From contig NAVB01000722.1 of NCBI GenBank assembly GCA_002179805.1, positions 34,631 through 98,630 of the forward strand: 64,000 bases of DNA, read 5' to 3'. Made by a program: the position numbers and the translations under genes. How positions within the stretch are numbered: the first letter of the stretch is position 1; every line of letters starts with the position of its first letter. This document shows, piece after piece, positions 10,701 through 32,056 of the stretch. This stretch comes from Acanthamoeba lenticulata (lineage: Eukaryota; Discosea; Longamoebia; Acanthamoebidae). Below the pieces are notes generated by a model. That model made no database searches and was not told the origin of the DNA. It saw only the letters and a list, made by a program, of their open reading frames with translations.

Positions 10701-13462
10701 GTGCGCCCACTGTCGGTCCACGTGCCAGCCGGACAGGGCTCGCACCCATCGCCGCCACTGCCGTTGCCGCTGCCCACCACGTAGCCTGGTCGGCACTTGC
10801 ACTCTGACACCGACGTGGCGCCTGAGACCTCAGTGTCCATGAAGTCAGGGCACGCCGCGCACTGGTTGATTGCTGGCGACCACATGCCTCGCGGACACGT
10901 GTGCTGCACAGCCACTGCTGGCTCGCCAGCAAACAGCGACACGCCATTCCACTCGATCGGGCTTGCACTCTGGAAGTTCCTTGGGAATGGCTGTTGCCAT
11001 ACGCCGATGAGAACGTTGTCGTCGAAGACGCCGTATTGCGGCAGGCGCCACTGGGAAGTGGAGGTGTCGTAGAACAGCCGGGTCTCCATGTCATAAGGGT
11101 ACCAGTACCTCATCCAGGAGCGTGACCCGACCAACTCGAACTGTTGGCCTGCAGGCGACCGCCCAGGCAGGTAGATAGTAGAAGACCCGCCGCCGGTGAT
11201 GATGAGCCGGCGCCGCGTGTTGGCCACTTGCGCGCCACACGTGAGTGACACCCGCAGTGGTGTGCCCGACGTGCAGCGCGCTCGGCTGCCTGTGAGCGCC
11301 GTGCTCACGGCCACCCACAGCGGCTCGCGCACGCCTACACCGGCCTCAAGCTGCTGGTCGGCACTGTTGGGCACCGCCGTCGCATCGTTGGCCCCGACCC
11401 GCGGCGGACTCCCGTAGAGCAGCTGCCCCACGGGCGGCTGCGTGTGCAAGACGCCCACCTCGGTTGCCGCGAACCCGGTCACATCAATCACCACTGCCTG
11501 CGCCGTTGATGTTCCAACTGGTGGCGCCACGCGCAGCACGACGCTCGCACTGGCATACTCGACCGCGGTGTTGCAGGCTTGCACGGGCACCGAGTCCGGG
11601 GAGGGCTCACACCCGCGCGCCCGCGTACAGCCGCGCCCCTCCATGCGCTCTCCGTTGGGCCGCAGCCGTGTGATGCGCACTGGCAGCCGCGTGACCGACG
11701 ACGAAGAGCTCGTCACCTCGATCAGCACTGGCGCACGCCCCCCAAGGCCATAGACCATCGGCGCCGACGCGTTGACCATCCCGTCGCGTAGCGAAAGCGT
11801 GCCCGGCGCGGCGTCAAACAGTCTCCCCTGCTCGAACCGGTAATTGACATATGAGGAGCCGTCCCACGAGAGTTCAAAGGACTCCTCCGTCATCATGGCG
11901 CCGCGTCGCATGACACCCGTGGCCAGCGAGAACCAGTTGAGGTAGAGCCAGCTGCTGATGTGGCCATAGGTGCCCATGGCCATCGGGATGCGCACGGTCT
12001 CGAGCGCGTCTGGGCCGCTGTTGGTCTCGATCCCCACCAGCTCGTAGTTGGCCACCCAGGCCGGCGTACCGCTGCCCACGCGCGCGTAGGCGTCAGTCGG
12101 GTAGGTGACCTTGTTGTTGGGTCCCATCCAACCGACGGCGTCCTGGAAGCCCGCCATGAAGCAGCTCTTCTCTGGTCCACGGTTCCATGTGGAACCCATG
12201 ACGTCAAAGACGTTGGCATACTCGGCCGAGGGCGCGTAGGTGGGATAATTGGCCCGGTTGGCATGCGGCAGGCCCACGTTGTGGCCCAGCTCGTGCAGCA
12301 GCGGGCTAAAAATTCCGTTCAACGCAACGCCATTACCAGGCGAGCCGGCGACACCGGAAAAGGCCAGACCACTAGTAGAGGGCAGGACTAATATCAGGTG
12401 TTTGAAGTAATCGTCCCACTGGGTCTCGCTGATTCGGCAGCGCGAGTCGCTGTGGGCAGCCGCTGCCCTCTTTGAGTCCAAGTAGGTCACGGTGAGACTT
12501 AAAGAAGCCGGCTCGTAGGCGGGGGAGGAGAGCTCGTAGATGCAGAAAGAGTCGAATCGCACCGACACTGTCACGAACCCGCGGCTGATGCGATTGAAGA
12601 ACTCGGGCACATATTGCGCGGCAGCGTTGGCATCGCTCAGTGACGCCACGTTGCTCAGCTGGCCGCGGTAGGCCAGCCGCATGAGCAACATCGGCCGCAC
12701 TCCTTGGTTGTACGAGCTTGAGGGCAACGCTCTTCCGTCGTGGTGGTGTGCTTGGCCATGCACGTCTGAGGCAGAGCTTCCATTATATATGCCAAAGAGA
12801 TCACCACCACCACCACTTCTGCCGCCGTTGCGATTGACTGTTGGGGCAAGTCGATGCTGTTGCTGCTGTGAGGGGTGACGGTGGTGGTGATGGTGATGTC
12901 CGAGACGACGAAGCTTGGCGTGCACACATGGCGCGCCCTCGACGCGAAGGCCCCGCAGCCGGTAGGGTGCCACCTCGCCACCGAGCGTACTGGCAACAGC
13001 CCGCAGGCGCACAATGTGCTGCTCCTGCTCTTGCTGCCCTTCCTCCTCCTCCTCATCGTCGTCGTCGTAACCAGGTTGGTTGCTGCTGCTGCTGTCGTCG
13101 TCATCATCATCAGCCTCACTTGAGTCATCGGGGACGAGCGAACCGGGACAGAGTTGATAGACGTCCCCCTTGGCGCTGATGGCTTCCAATGCATGGCCTT
13201 TCGGGAACAAGCGCTTGAACAGCTCCATACGAGCTGGGTCATCACCCGGTGGTGGGTGAACCGCCATGATCCGCATCAAGTGGACGACGTCCCGCACGGG
13301 CGCCGCGAGTTTGGACCATTCGTCACCCTCATCATTGCCGTCTTCATCATCATCATCATCAACATTATCGTCGACGTCATTATTGTGGCCATCATCGTGA
13401 CTGGCGTCAATGTCATCTCTGGTTTGTGTTGCTTGGCGGTGTTTTGACTGCGCTTGATTCAC
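7776..13462 (-). CDS. Peptidase M11 (gametolysin-like) membrane metallopeptidase, reading frame broken
   Basis: Large metzincin-type protein. The main open frame (13462-10358) has an acidic N-terminal region with poly-Asp and a His/Gln stretch (about 12900-12840). The zinc-binding motif HELGHNVGLPH (about 12292-12260) is complete with three His and the catalytic Glu, and a Met-turn VFDVMGST follows. Then come a beta-rich region, a Cys-rich GCC2/TNFR-like segment (CKCRPGYVVGSG, CEPCPAGTWTDSG; 10800-10680) and repeated beta modules (RRLYITGLS...). Long Pro/Ser/Thr mucin-like stalks (9840-9660 and 9300-8100), one transmembrane helix (AIAAGVAVPLALVVIAAVVA, about 8000) and a short cytosolic tail end at 7776. 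The frame shifts near 10620, near 9880 and near 8250, and an in-frame TAG lies at 9430-9432. The 13462 start codon is GTG; a 5' exon beginning at ATG 13781 (MLIHPLLLLLLFYCWVLQVC, signal-peptide-like) may supply the N-terminus. Confidence 0.7.
12843..12900. repeat. CAN-rich tract coding His/Gln runs in the M11 gene
   Basis: In the minus-strand frame the tract encodes GHHHHHHRHPSQQQQH. Six consecutive His in an otherwise non-catalytic linker are a simple-sequence expansion, not the zinc site. Confidence 0.8.
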
Positions 13463-13498
13463 CTCTGCATGCGCACCAGCACCAGGAGCAAAAAAGCG

Positions 13499-13542
13499 TT
13501 ACACCCACAGACACACACACAGACACACACACACACAAACCA
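13499..13542. repeat. (CA)n microsatellite with GACA interruptions
   Basis: Repeats of ACAC with GACACAC interruptions. It sits in the presumed first intron or upstream region of the M11 gene. Confidence 0.85.
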
Positions 13543-13819
13543 TGCACCACGCACTCCTTTGTCAGACTGAAGAGCCTCGGTGTCGTGCGCACAGAGTTGG
13601 AGAGCGTGTGCGAGAGAATGAATATATGAGAGACGTGCCGACAACAACAACAGAGCTGCCTGACAGCGTCACATTCATGACCCCCATTTGGCTCCACCGT
13701 GATCTCAAAAAAGTCGCCCAAGCACACCTGCAGCACCCAACAATAAAACAACAACAACAACAACAACGGATGAATCAACATATTTATTTGTGTTTCCCCC
13801 CGTCGTCGTTCAAAGAAGA

Positions 13820-13842
13820 AAGAGAGAGAGAGAGAGAGAGAG
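13820..13842. repeat. (AG)n microsatellite
   Basis: About eleven AG units. In the minus orientation it follows a possible donor (G|GTGGGCTCTC), so it probably lies in an intron or spacer between the two M11 loci. Confidence 0.9.
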
Positions 13843-14580
13843 CCCACCTGAGCAGCCGGGTGGGGTGAGGCGTAGCTGGCTCAGTCCCCAGCGATCACCA
13901 GCGCGGGTCCGGTCGATGTGAACAAGTTGGTCATCATGTGAGCAAGAGACGGTTATGTTGGTGCGGCCCTTCTGGTGCCACTCGCCACCCACCACCCGCA
14001 CACCAACTACAAACCCCCAAAAATAATAAAATAAAGAAATACAGAAATAAAAAGATAGTCAACGTTGAGCTGACCAATCCCACACTCCTCGGCGGCAGCA
14101 ACAACTGCAGTTTCTTCTGGACATCATCATGTGATGCAGAGGAAAGCAGAGGCCAGCAGTGCCTTGGGTGGAATCGAGCGTCATGTTGGTGTCGCCCTCC
14201 TGCAGCCATGTCGCTCCGGTGGGCAGGAAGACGCCTGATGACGCGTTGGCTGCTGTGAGTGACAACCAACCTGTTTGACGCCACGTGGTGCCACGCGCCA
14301 GGCGCACGGCCTCGCCAAACACCGTCCCGAGATCTCCTGCGCACATACACACACACACAAGTTGTGGTTGTTGAGTGGCGCCCAACAATCACAAACTCTC
14401 TCGTTATTACACAGGGGGCGCGAGGAGATGTGTGTGTTGGGTGTGTTGGGGGGGGGGCGGTGTGCCTCTTCTCTGAGAATCACGTTGCCCTGTAATGTTG
14501 AAGCTTGCCGGGCTGCTCTGCTCCCACTGACCTCCGTCCGACGAAAGGAACACGTGCGTGTCTGAAAAGGAGAGAAGAGC

Positions 14581-14599
14581 GAGAGAGAGAGAGAGAGAG
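14581..14599. repeat. (GA)n microsatellite in an intron of the beta-helix repeat region
   Basis: Nine to ten GA units flanked by coding-like W-x-Q-x-G exons on both sides. Confidence 0.85.
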
Positions 14600-16100
14600 C
14601 CATGCGCAAACACTGTCACTGGACCTGTTTGGTGCCATGTTGCATTGGCTTCCACCACGACTCCGTTGTCTGTTGTTGTTGTTGCCGTTGTTGTTGTGCC
14701 ATCAGGCATCAGAAATCAAGAAAGAAAATAAAAACCAAAGAAGCTGTTGCCAAGGATGCGAGGAATGGGCTCACACACCAACACCAAGAGGACTTTTGGG
14801 GGGGGGGGCATACTGAGAGTGAAGTCTTGGCCCACATGGCCAGCCGAAATGGTGGCGCTGCCCAGTTGCATCCATGACGCGTTTGTGGCAAGCCTGATGC
14901 TGTCAGCCAGGAAGTCCTTCACTTTCACCTGCAGCTCACCTTGCTGCCGCAACACTCCCCCAGCACCAACCACAATGCCTGATCACCCGCTCCCCCCCCC
15001 CCACAAGGCACATAGAGAGCTCAGTTGAGTGTCCCATCCTTCCATCATGGAAGCAGTTGTTGTTGTTGTGGATGCGCTGAGAATACCTCCGTTGATGAGG
15101 GAAAGATGACCATCAATGGTGAACAACTGAACGGGTGCTGTTACCACCAGCGATCCACCTGCCAGATCAAGCACCACCTCTCCTCCCACGGCCCTGTGTG
15201 TGGTCCAGGTAAGTGACATGCTATGCGAAGAAGGGGGGGGGGGCAAGGGGGAATGAATAAACATACTTGAGGTGACGTTGGCACGAACGTGGAGTGAGGA
15301 GGATTCAATGTATTGGCCTGAGTGCACCTCAATGACAAAGTGATCTCGTGCAGCAGCCAAGGCTTCCCGCACGGAGCCAAAAGACGACTGGGAGTTGCAT
15401 TTCTGGCGGTTCCACAGGTGCTGCAAACGCTACAAAAACGCAAAACAGCTTTCATTTTAAAAATTTGGGAGGTTGGGGTGGGAGCAGGTGGGTGTTTGCA
15501 GGGCTCTTCACGGGCATGGCTTGTCGCGTCGTCCAGCGTGAGCGTGCCCCGGGCCATGTCGATCAAGCGGCTCTTACCCAGGTTGTAGTCGGTTCTGCCA
15601 TCGTCAAGCAAGTCGGCACTCTCTTCGGTGCAGATGACCTTGTTGCTGGCCGCGTCGGCGCGCACACTGAGGTAAAGCCAGTTGTTCAGGTGGCCAAAGG
15701 TGGCTTGTCACGTGGGGATGTTCATGGTCTCGGTGGTGGCCAGCGCGTTGTTGCCTGTGACATCCAAAAGTCTGCACATCGTCACCCAGCCGGGGAACTC
15801 GCTCAAGAAGTCATAGGTGTTGGAGGGGTAGATGGCCCAGTTGCTTGTCGGAACCCAACTGAGCAAGTCCTGCGAGCCAGCCAGACAAAAGCCGCCAGTG
15901 CCAAAGCCCATGATGTCCATGAGTCCATATTCGTCCCAGTAGTTGCTCAAGCCGAGGTTGTGCCCAAACTCATGGTGGAACAAGAACAAGCTACCCTGCA
16001 GCGCGAAGTTAGCTCCAGGCATCCCGCCCACGCCACCATAGCTGAAGCCGGACCACAAGAGTGCATGACCAACATGTCCGCGATTTTCCTGTACACGCCT

Positions 16101-16128
16101 TTAGGGTTCGGGTCAGTTAGGGTTAGGG
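16101..16128 (+). repeat. Interstitial telomere-like TTAGGG tract inside an intron
   Basis: The sequence is TTAGGG TTCGGG TCAG TTAGGG TTAGGG: three perfect hexamers and one variant. It occupies nearly half of the 62-nt intron proposed for the second M11 locus (GTAAAT ... TACAG on the minus strand). Confidence 0.85.
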
Positions 16129-16182
16129 TGAGCAAATGTCGATGTATTTACATTGAAGATGTCTTCTATGTACATGGCGTCA

Positions 16183-17202
16183 CTACAACAAATCACAAGG
16201 TCTGAAGGAGATCAGGGGAGTGGGAGAGAAGGGCAGATCCCAGAAAAGGGTCTTGACCTCAGCCTCTGAGATTGACTCCACCGCTGAGTTTGGCCGTGGT
16301 GAGACCCAACACTCCGGGGCGGAATCTGGCAGAAGGCCGTTAAATTCGTCGGACAGCAGGATAGACTCGAGGAAGGCGAGTGAGTCAGCCTCTGCCTCCT
16401 CTGGCAATGGCTCCGGCGTCTGCGAGCTCCAATTGGTCCCAAGGGTAAGAGGCTCCGACGGCATGCACACCGCTCCCTGTGCCATCACCAGGTAGCTCTC
16501 CTGTGTTGACGGGTGGTGGGGCATTCCCAAGTCTGCCCAGATCACTTCCGGACCTGCAGCGAGAGGACTTGGCTGGCAGTTGTCGGTCAGGGCAGGTTGG
16601 GCTTCGCCATGCACAAGCTCATCCACACGAGGCCCGCGAGGAGAGCATGTCAACCCTTCGGCAAGGGTTTCATCGGCCTGCTCCGGTGTCCAGCTGGCTA
16701 CACTCTGGAAGGAGCCGACGTAGTCCGGATCAAGTTCCGTCTTCGGAAGAGGCTGGACCGTATGCTGAGGGCTGGGGTCGTCCGCGCGAGGTCTCTTATG
16801 AGACTGCATGCTTCGCTCGCGGTGGTCCATGCTGCGCTTCTTGAGCATGTAGTCGAGGTTGATGAGCTTGTTGGAGATCTGCGCTCGCTTTCTCTTGAGC
16901 TTGGCCTCGTCCTTGTTCCTTCTTCTCTCGGTCTTCGGGGACATCGTTGGGAGAGGCATTTCCCGAGTGGTGCTGGTCGAAAAGGATGAGGCTGTTGAAG
17001 TGGAGCACGGAGAAGGTTCGAAAGGCTGGGGTAGGGAGAAGAGCAACAAGCGTTGTTCCCGAAGCAGCTGCGCCAACGTCAGCTCGAGCGTTGTCCTCCG
17101 GACCTTCTCGTTGTCAATCCGGACCTGCACCCACTCCAGTTTGGACCGGCCCTTGGCGACGTGCATGTTGGTCTGTGTCAGGTCCAGCTTGTAAGTCTGC
17201 AT
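16183..17202 (-). CDS. Putative nuclear protein with basic coiled region (unknown family)
   Basis: Single-exon 339-aa frame from the ATG at 17202. The N-terminal 60 residues (MQTYKLDLTQTNMHVAKGRS, LEWVQVRIDNEKVRRTTLEL) are folded-looking. A Ser/Thr-rich linker follows, then a strongly basic helix at about residues 90-125 (TERRRNKDEAKLKRKRAQIS, NKLINLDYMLKKRSMDHRER). The C-terminal half is Pro/Glu/Ser-rich with acidic clusters (PEPLPEEAEADSLAFLESIL, LLSDEFNGLLPDSAPE), as in activation domains. It is not a canonical bZIP because leucines are not spaced by seven over a long helix. A transcriptional role is inference from composition. The stop codon lies 7 bp before the first ATG of the second M11 locus, which suggests that locus lost its 5' part. 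Confidence 0.55.
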   Translation of the reverse strand: MQTYKLDLTQTNMHVAKGRSKLEWVQVRIDNEKVRRTTLELTLAQLLREQRLLLFSLPQPFEPSPCSTSTASSFSTSTTREMPLPTMSPKTERRRNKDEAKLKRKRAQISNKLINLDYMLKKRSMDHRERSMQSHKRPRADDPSPQHTVQPLPKTELDPDYVGSFQSVASWTPEQADETLAEGLTCSPRGPRVDELVHGEAQPALTDNCQPSPLAAGPEVIWADLGMPHHPSTQESYLVMAQGAVCMPSEPLTLGTNWSSQTPEPLPEEAEADSLAFLESILLSDEFNGLLPDSAPECWVSPRPNSAVESISEAEVKTLFWDLPFSPTPLISFRPCDLL

Positions 17203-17261
17203 GTGTTATAGGTGGTGTAGTGTGTTGTGGGAGAATGCAAGTGAACCTGCTCTAGCAGCCA

Positions 17262-17267
17262 CTTATA
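17262..17267 (-). promoter_or_regulatory. TATA-box candidate for the gene starting at 17202
   Basis: The minus strand reads AACTATATAAGTGG about 60 bp upstream of the ATG, a good match to TATAWAAG. The surrounding spacer 17203-17740 (538 bp) lies between this gene and the stop of the BEACH gene and shows no convincing ORF. Confidence 0.45.
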
Positions 17268-17740
17268 TAGTTGCTCAAAGCGGTGGCCCAGTGCAACGTC
17301 TTGTTCAAGGGACATGATGCGACATTCGAGCCGTGGCTTGGGCTAATGAGCTCCAGTGTCGGTTGGCTCCAGTTTGGTCGAAAAAAGGAGTTTCGTTGAC
17401 GGCCTCGGCGGGTTTTGGATCCCCCGAGCCGTGGTTACCTTCCGACTCGCAAGGCAACCCGCGAAGCCAACGGCTCGGCGCGCTGGATATTGCGTCACTG
17501 CCGCTGTCCTCCGCCGGGTCTTCCCCGAGAAGTCCCGGCAAGGCCAACTCGCTCCTTCAGCACGATCTCATTCCCTTTTTCTTCGTTTCTGCTGAATGCC
17601 ACTCCTTGTTCTGTTGGTGAAGCTGCTACACCATCATCAGCACAGCAGAGGGAGCTCCTTCAAGATGATGATAAAACTATTTGATAAAACTATTGACAAC
17701 ATAGCACGTGTATGTGTGAGGCACAACAAATGCTTTGGTT

Positions 17741-29971
<12,231 letters not shown>

Positions 29972-31050
29972 TTTTCCCACTTCAACGGGATAGCGCCCCT
30001 CCTTGCTGAAGTAGCGTGTTCGCCTCTTCTCCAAGGCAGATTTTCGAAGTGCTTCCGAAATCAGGAACGAGTTTTATGATGGTGCTTATTTTCTGGCTTG
30101 CGAAACAAAAACAAAGTAAAATCGGCGCTTGGCAGAACCAACGGTTTTGGTGGGCAGAGCCGTTCTTAGCCGGCAGCGCAGAAACAGGAGGACGGTGAAA
30201 GAAGAAAGGCGTGGCCTTGTCGCGTTCACTCCTTGCCTCCTCCAGCTCCCTCATGCTGAGCCACGCGTGGCTCTCCCTGCAGAAGCCTTTGTCTGCCTCA
30301 AACCATTTGAGGAATCCGGTACTTCAAAGAAGCTGGTGCTGCTCGGCCACTGTCGCCAAACCTGCGTGAAAGAGACAACAGAGGTGAAGGCAACGCGACG
30401 GCGTGCGTGGTGGCGGCGAAATGGCTGGCTTGAGCTGGTGCAGCGATGGCGCTTTGTGCTCTCCACGAGAGGCTCCGCAAGCTACACACAAGAGAGCAGC
30501 TGCTGCTGCGGCAGTGCGCGACGGACAAGGCAATAAACACAGATGCGGCACAGACAGAGGCGCGCTTGAGCGGGCGCAAAAGCACAAAGACAGGCGCAGA
30601 GCGACGCAGCCGGCGACGGGCTGGGCTTGGTGGTGGCAGATGCAGCAGCAGCAGCAGCTGTGGCTGGCTGGTGGCTAGCAAATAAGCGGCCCAATGACAG
30701 CGGCGATGAGGCGCAGAGTGCGCGGTGAGCGCTGAGCAAGAACGGTGTGCTATTATTTGGGAAAACGAGAGTAGCGAGAGGGGAGGCATGCAGCAGCAAG
30801 CAGTATTCACAGCAGGAGGGCAACGGGCGGCGCAAAAACGAAAGAGAGAAAGCAAGAGAGAGAGAGAGAGAGAACGCTGACAGCGCAGCAAATGGAGAAG
30901 CCGAAAAGCAAGCGCGCTTGGTTGTCACCTTTCTGCGGCGCTAGCAAGAACGAGCGCACCAAGGTCGCGAGTGTTGTACAGCCAAGTCTCTGCACATTGG
31001 CGTTAGCCACGAGGGCAGCTGCTTGGTGTGCGAGGTGTGCGAGGCCTACC
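29972..31050. other. Spacer between BEACH gene 5' end and CCCH gene 3' end
   Basis: No domain-bearing frame was found. An in-frame stop lies just upstream of the first BEACH codons (about 30080). A minus ATG at 30254 (MRELEEARSERDKATPFFFH) could be a 5' exon of the BEACH gene but has no clear donor. 30260-30950 reads as Cys/Leu/Ser low-complexity in several frames and contains a (GA)n run at 30855-30873. It is probably the 5' flank of BEACH and the 3' UTR of the CCCH gene. Confidence 0.5.
30855..30873. repeat. (GA)n microsatellite
   Basis: Nine GA units in the non-coding spacer upstream of the BEACH gene. Confidence 0.85.
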
Positions 31051-31918
31051 TTAGTGCCCGCTGCCGTGGCCCTCCAACTCGCCACCTTCGCGGGGAGGAT
31101 AGCCGTAGGGCACGGGAGGTCTGCCCAGCTCCAACCTTAGGCGAGCCAGTTCCTCTTCAAGTTCGTGGTTGCGAGCACGGAGAGCCTTGTTCTCCGCTCG
31201 AAGCTGTTCGATTTCGGAGGCATTGGATTCGTCTTCGCCATCAACCTTGATCTTCTTCGAGATTTCGACTTCGCCGGTGCCCATGTGGGGAAGGCTGATG
31301 GGAAGTCCACCGCCCATCTGTTGGTTGATGGTAGGGATGGTGACGTGGAGGTAGCGGCACGCTTCGCCACGGTTGCAGAGGCCACGGTTGAAATCCTTGC
31401 AGACCTCGCTGCTTCGCTTCATGCCGCCTACCGCACCTGAATCTACCGCACCGGGGGACTGAACGTGCAAGTACTTGCAGTCGAGGCCGCGCGTACAGAG
31501 GCCCCTTTGGAAATCGAGGCACACTTCGATCGAGGGCTTTCGTTGGGGAACGCCATAGCCGTAGGTATCGTAGTGAATGTACTTGCAGTTCTTGCCTCGG
31601 GTGCATTTGCCGCTGAGGTAATCGCGACACACCTCGGTACCGTCCTCGCGAGCGCGCTTGCCCACGGCGGCCGCAGCGAGATCGGGCATGGCGTAGGGGT
31701 AGCCATAAGGGTAACCCATGGCCTGCAAATGATGAAGAATTAGCAACATAAGACAAAGCGTGTTCATGCGTGTGAGGGAGGCGAAACACAGTTTTCTAAT
31801 CTATCAAAGGATGGTACAAGATTCTTGCATCCTTTTGCTAAATTTAGTCTCCTGCACGAACCTCAAGCCCATAGACCATGTAAGGGGAGCTTACGAGCAT
31901 TTGCTGGTGGGGATCCAT
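31051..31918 (-). CDS. Triple CCCH zinc-finger RNA-binding protein with coiled coil
   Basis: Predicted RNA-binding regulator of 231 aa. Exon 1 is 31918-31895 (MDPHQQML) and exon 2 is 31722-31051; the intron is 172 nt. Three fingers of C-x7-C-x5-C-x3-H are visible: CRDYLSGKCTRGKNCKYIH, CLDFQRGLCTRGLDCKYLH and CKDFNRGLCNRGEACRYLH. This spacing is that of muscleblind and related splicing or mRNA-stability factors. A leucine-zipper-like helix (IEQLRAENKALRARNHELEE, then LARLRLELG) near the C-terminus suggests dimerisation. Both tails are Gly/Pro/Tyr-rich (MGYPYGYPYAMPD; PYGYPPREGGELEGHGSGH). Muscleblind-like identity is plausible but not proved. Confidence 0.88.
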
Positions 31919-32056
31919 TGTTGTTGATGCGGAAGATGCGACAGAAGTTAGCTGGCGGCTCTCTGCAAAGCTGTGAATCAACTCAGACCAGAAAAAGAGC
32001 GTTTGAGGGAACGGATTGAGAAAAAGGCAAGAAACTATCCTTTTTTTTTGACTTTT

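Larger units (their letters stand above)
13850..16175 (-). pseudogene. Second M11-like locus with beta-helix repeat exons, 5'-truncated and interrupted
   Basis: First ATG at 16175-16173 (MYIEDIFN). A 62-nt intron (donor GTAAAT, acceptor TACAG) leads to ENRGHVGHALLWSGFSYGG and the metzincin helix HEFGHNLGLSN (about 15975-15943). The third zinc ligand is replaced by Asn. LMDIMGFGT follows as the Met-turn. An in-frame TGA at 15710-15708 interrupts a segment (FGHLNNWLYLSVR, then RGTLTLDDA) that aligns by eye with GYGHISSWLYLNW-type sequence in the first M11 gene. Downstream exons encode right-handed beta-helix-like sequence (SVREALAAARDHFVIEVHSG, GGEVVLDLAGGSLVVTAPVQ) and then at least five copies of a W-x-Q-x-G motif, separated by short introns full of microsatellites. 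The region equivalent to the first several hundred residues of the other gene is missing. Secreted or surface role inferred only from the paralogue. Confidence 0.6.

Noticed and set aside
30298..30928. Minus-strand Cys/Leu/Ser-rich frames that resemble a signal peptide plus Cys-rich protein
   Set aside because: Two overlapping frames look equally good, both come from (GA)n and GCA-rich sequence, and no start, intron or domain supports either.
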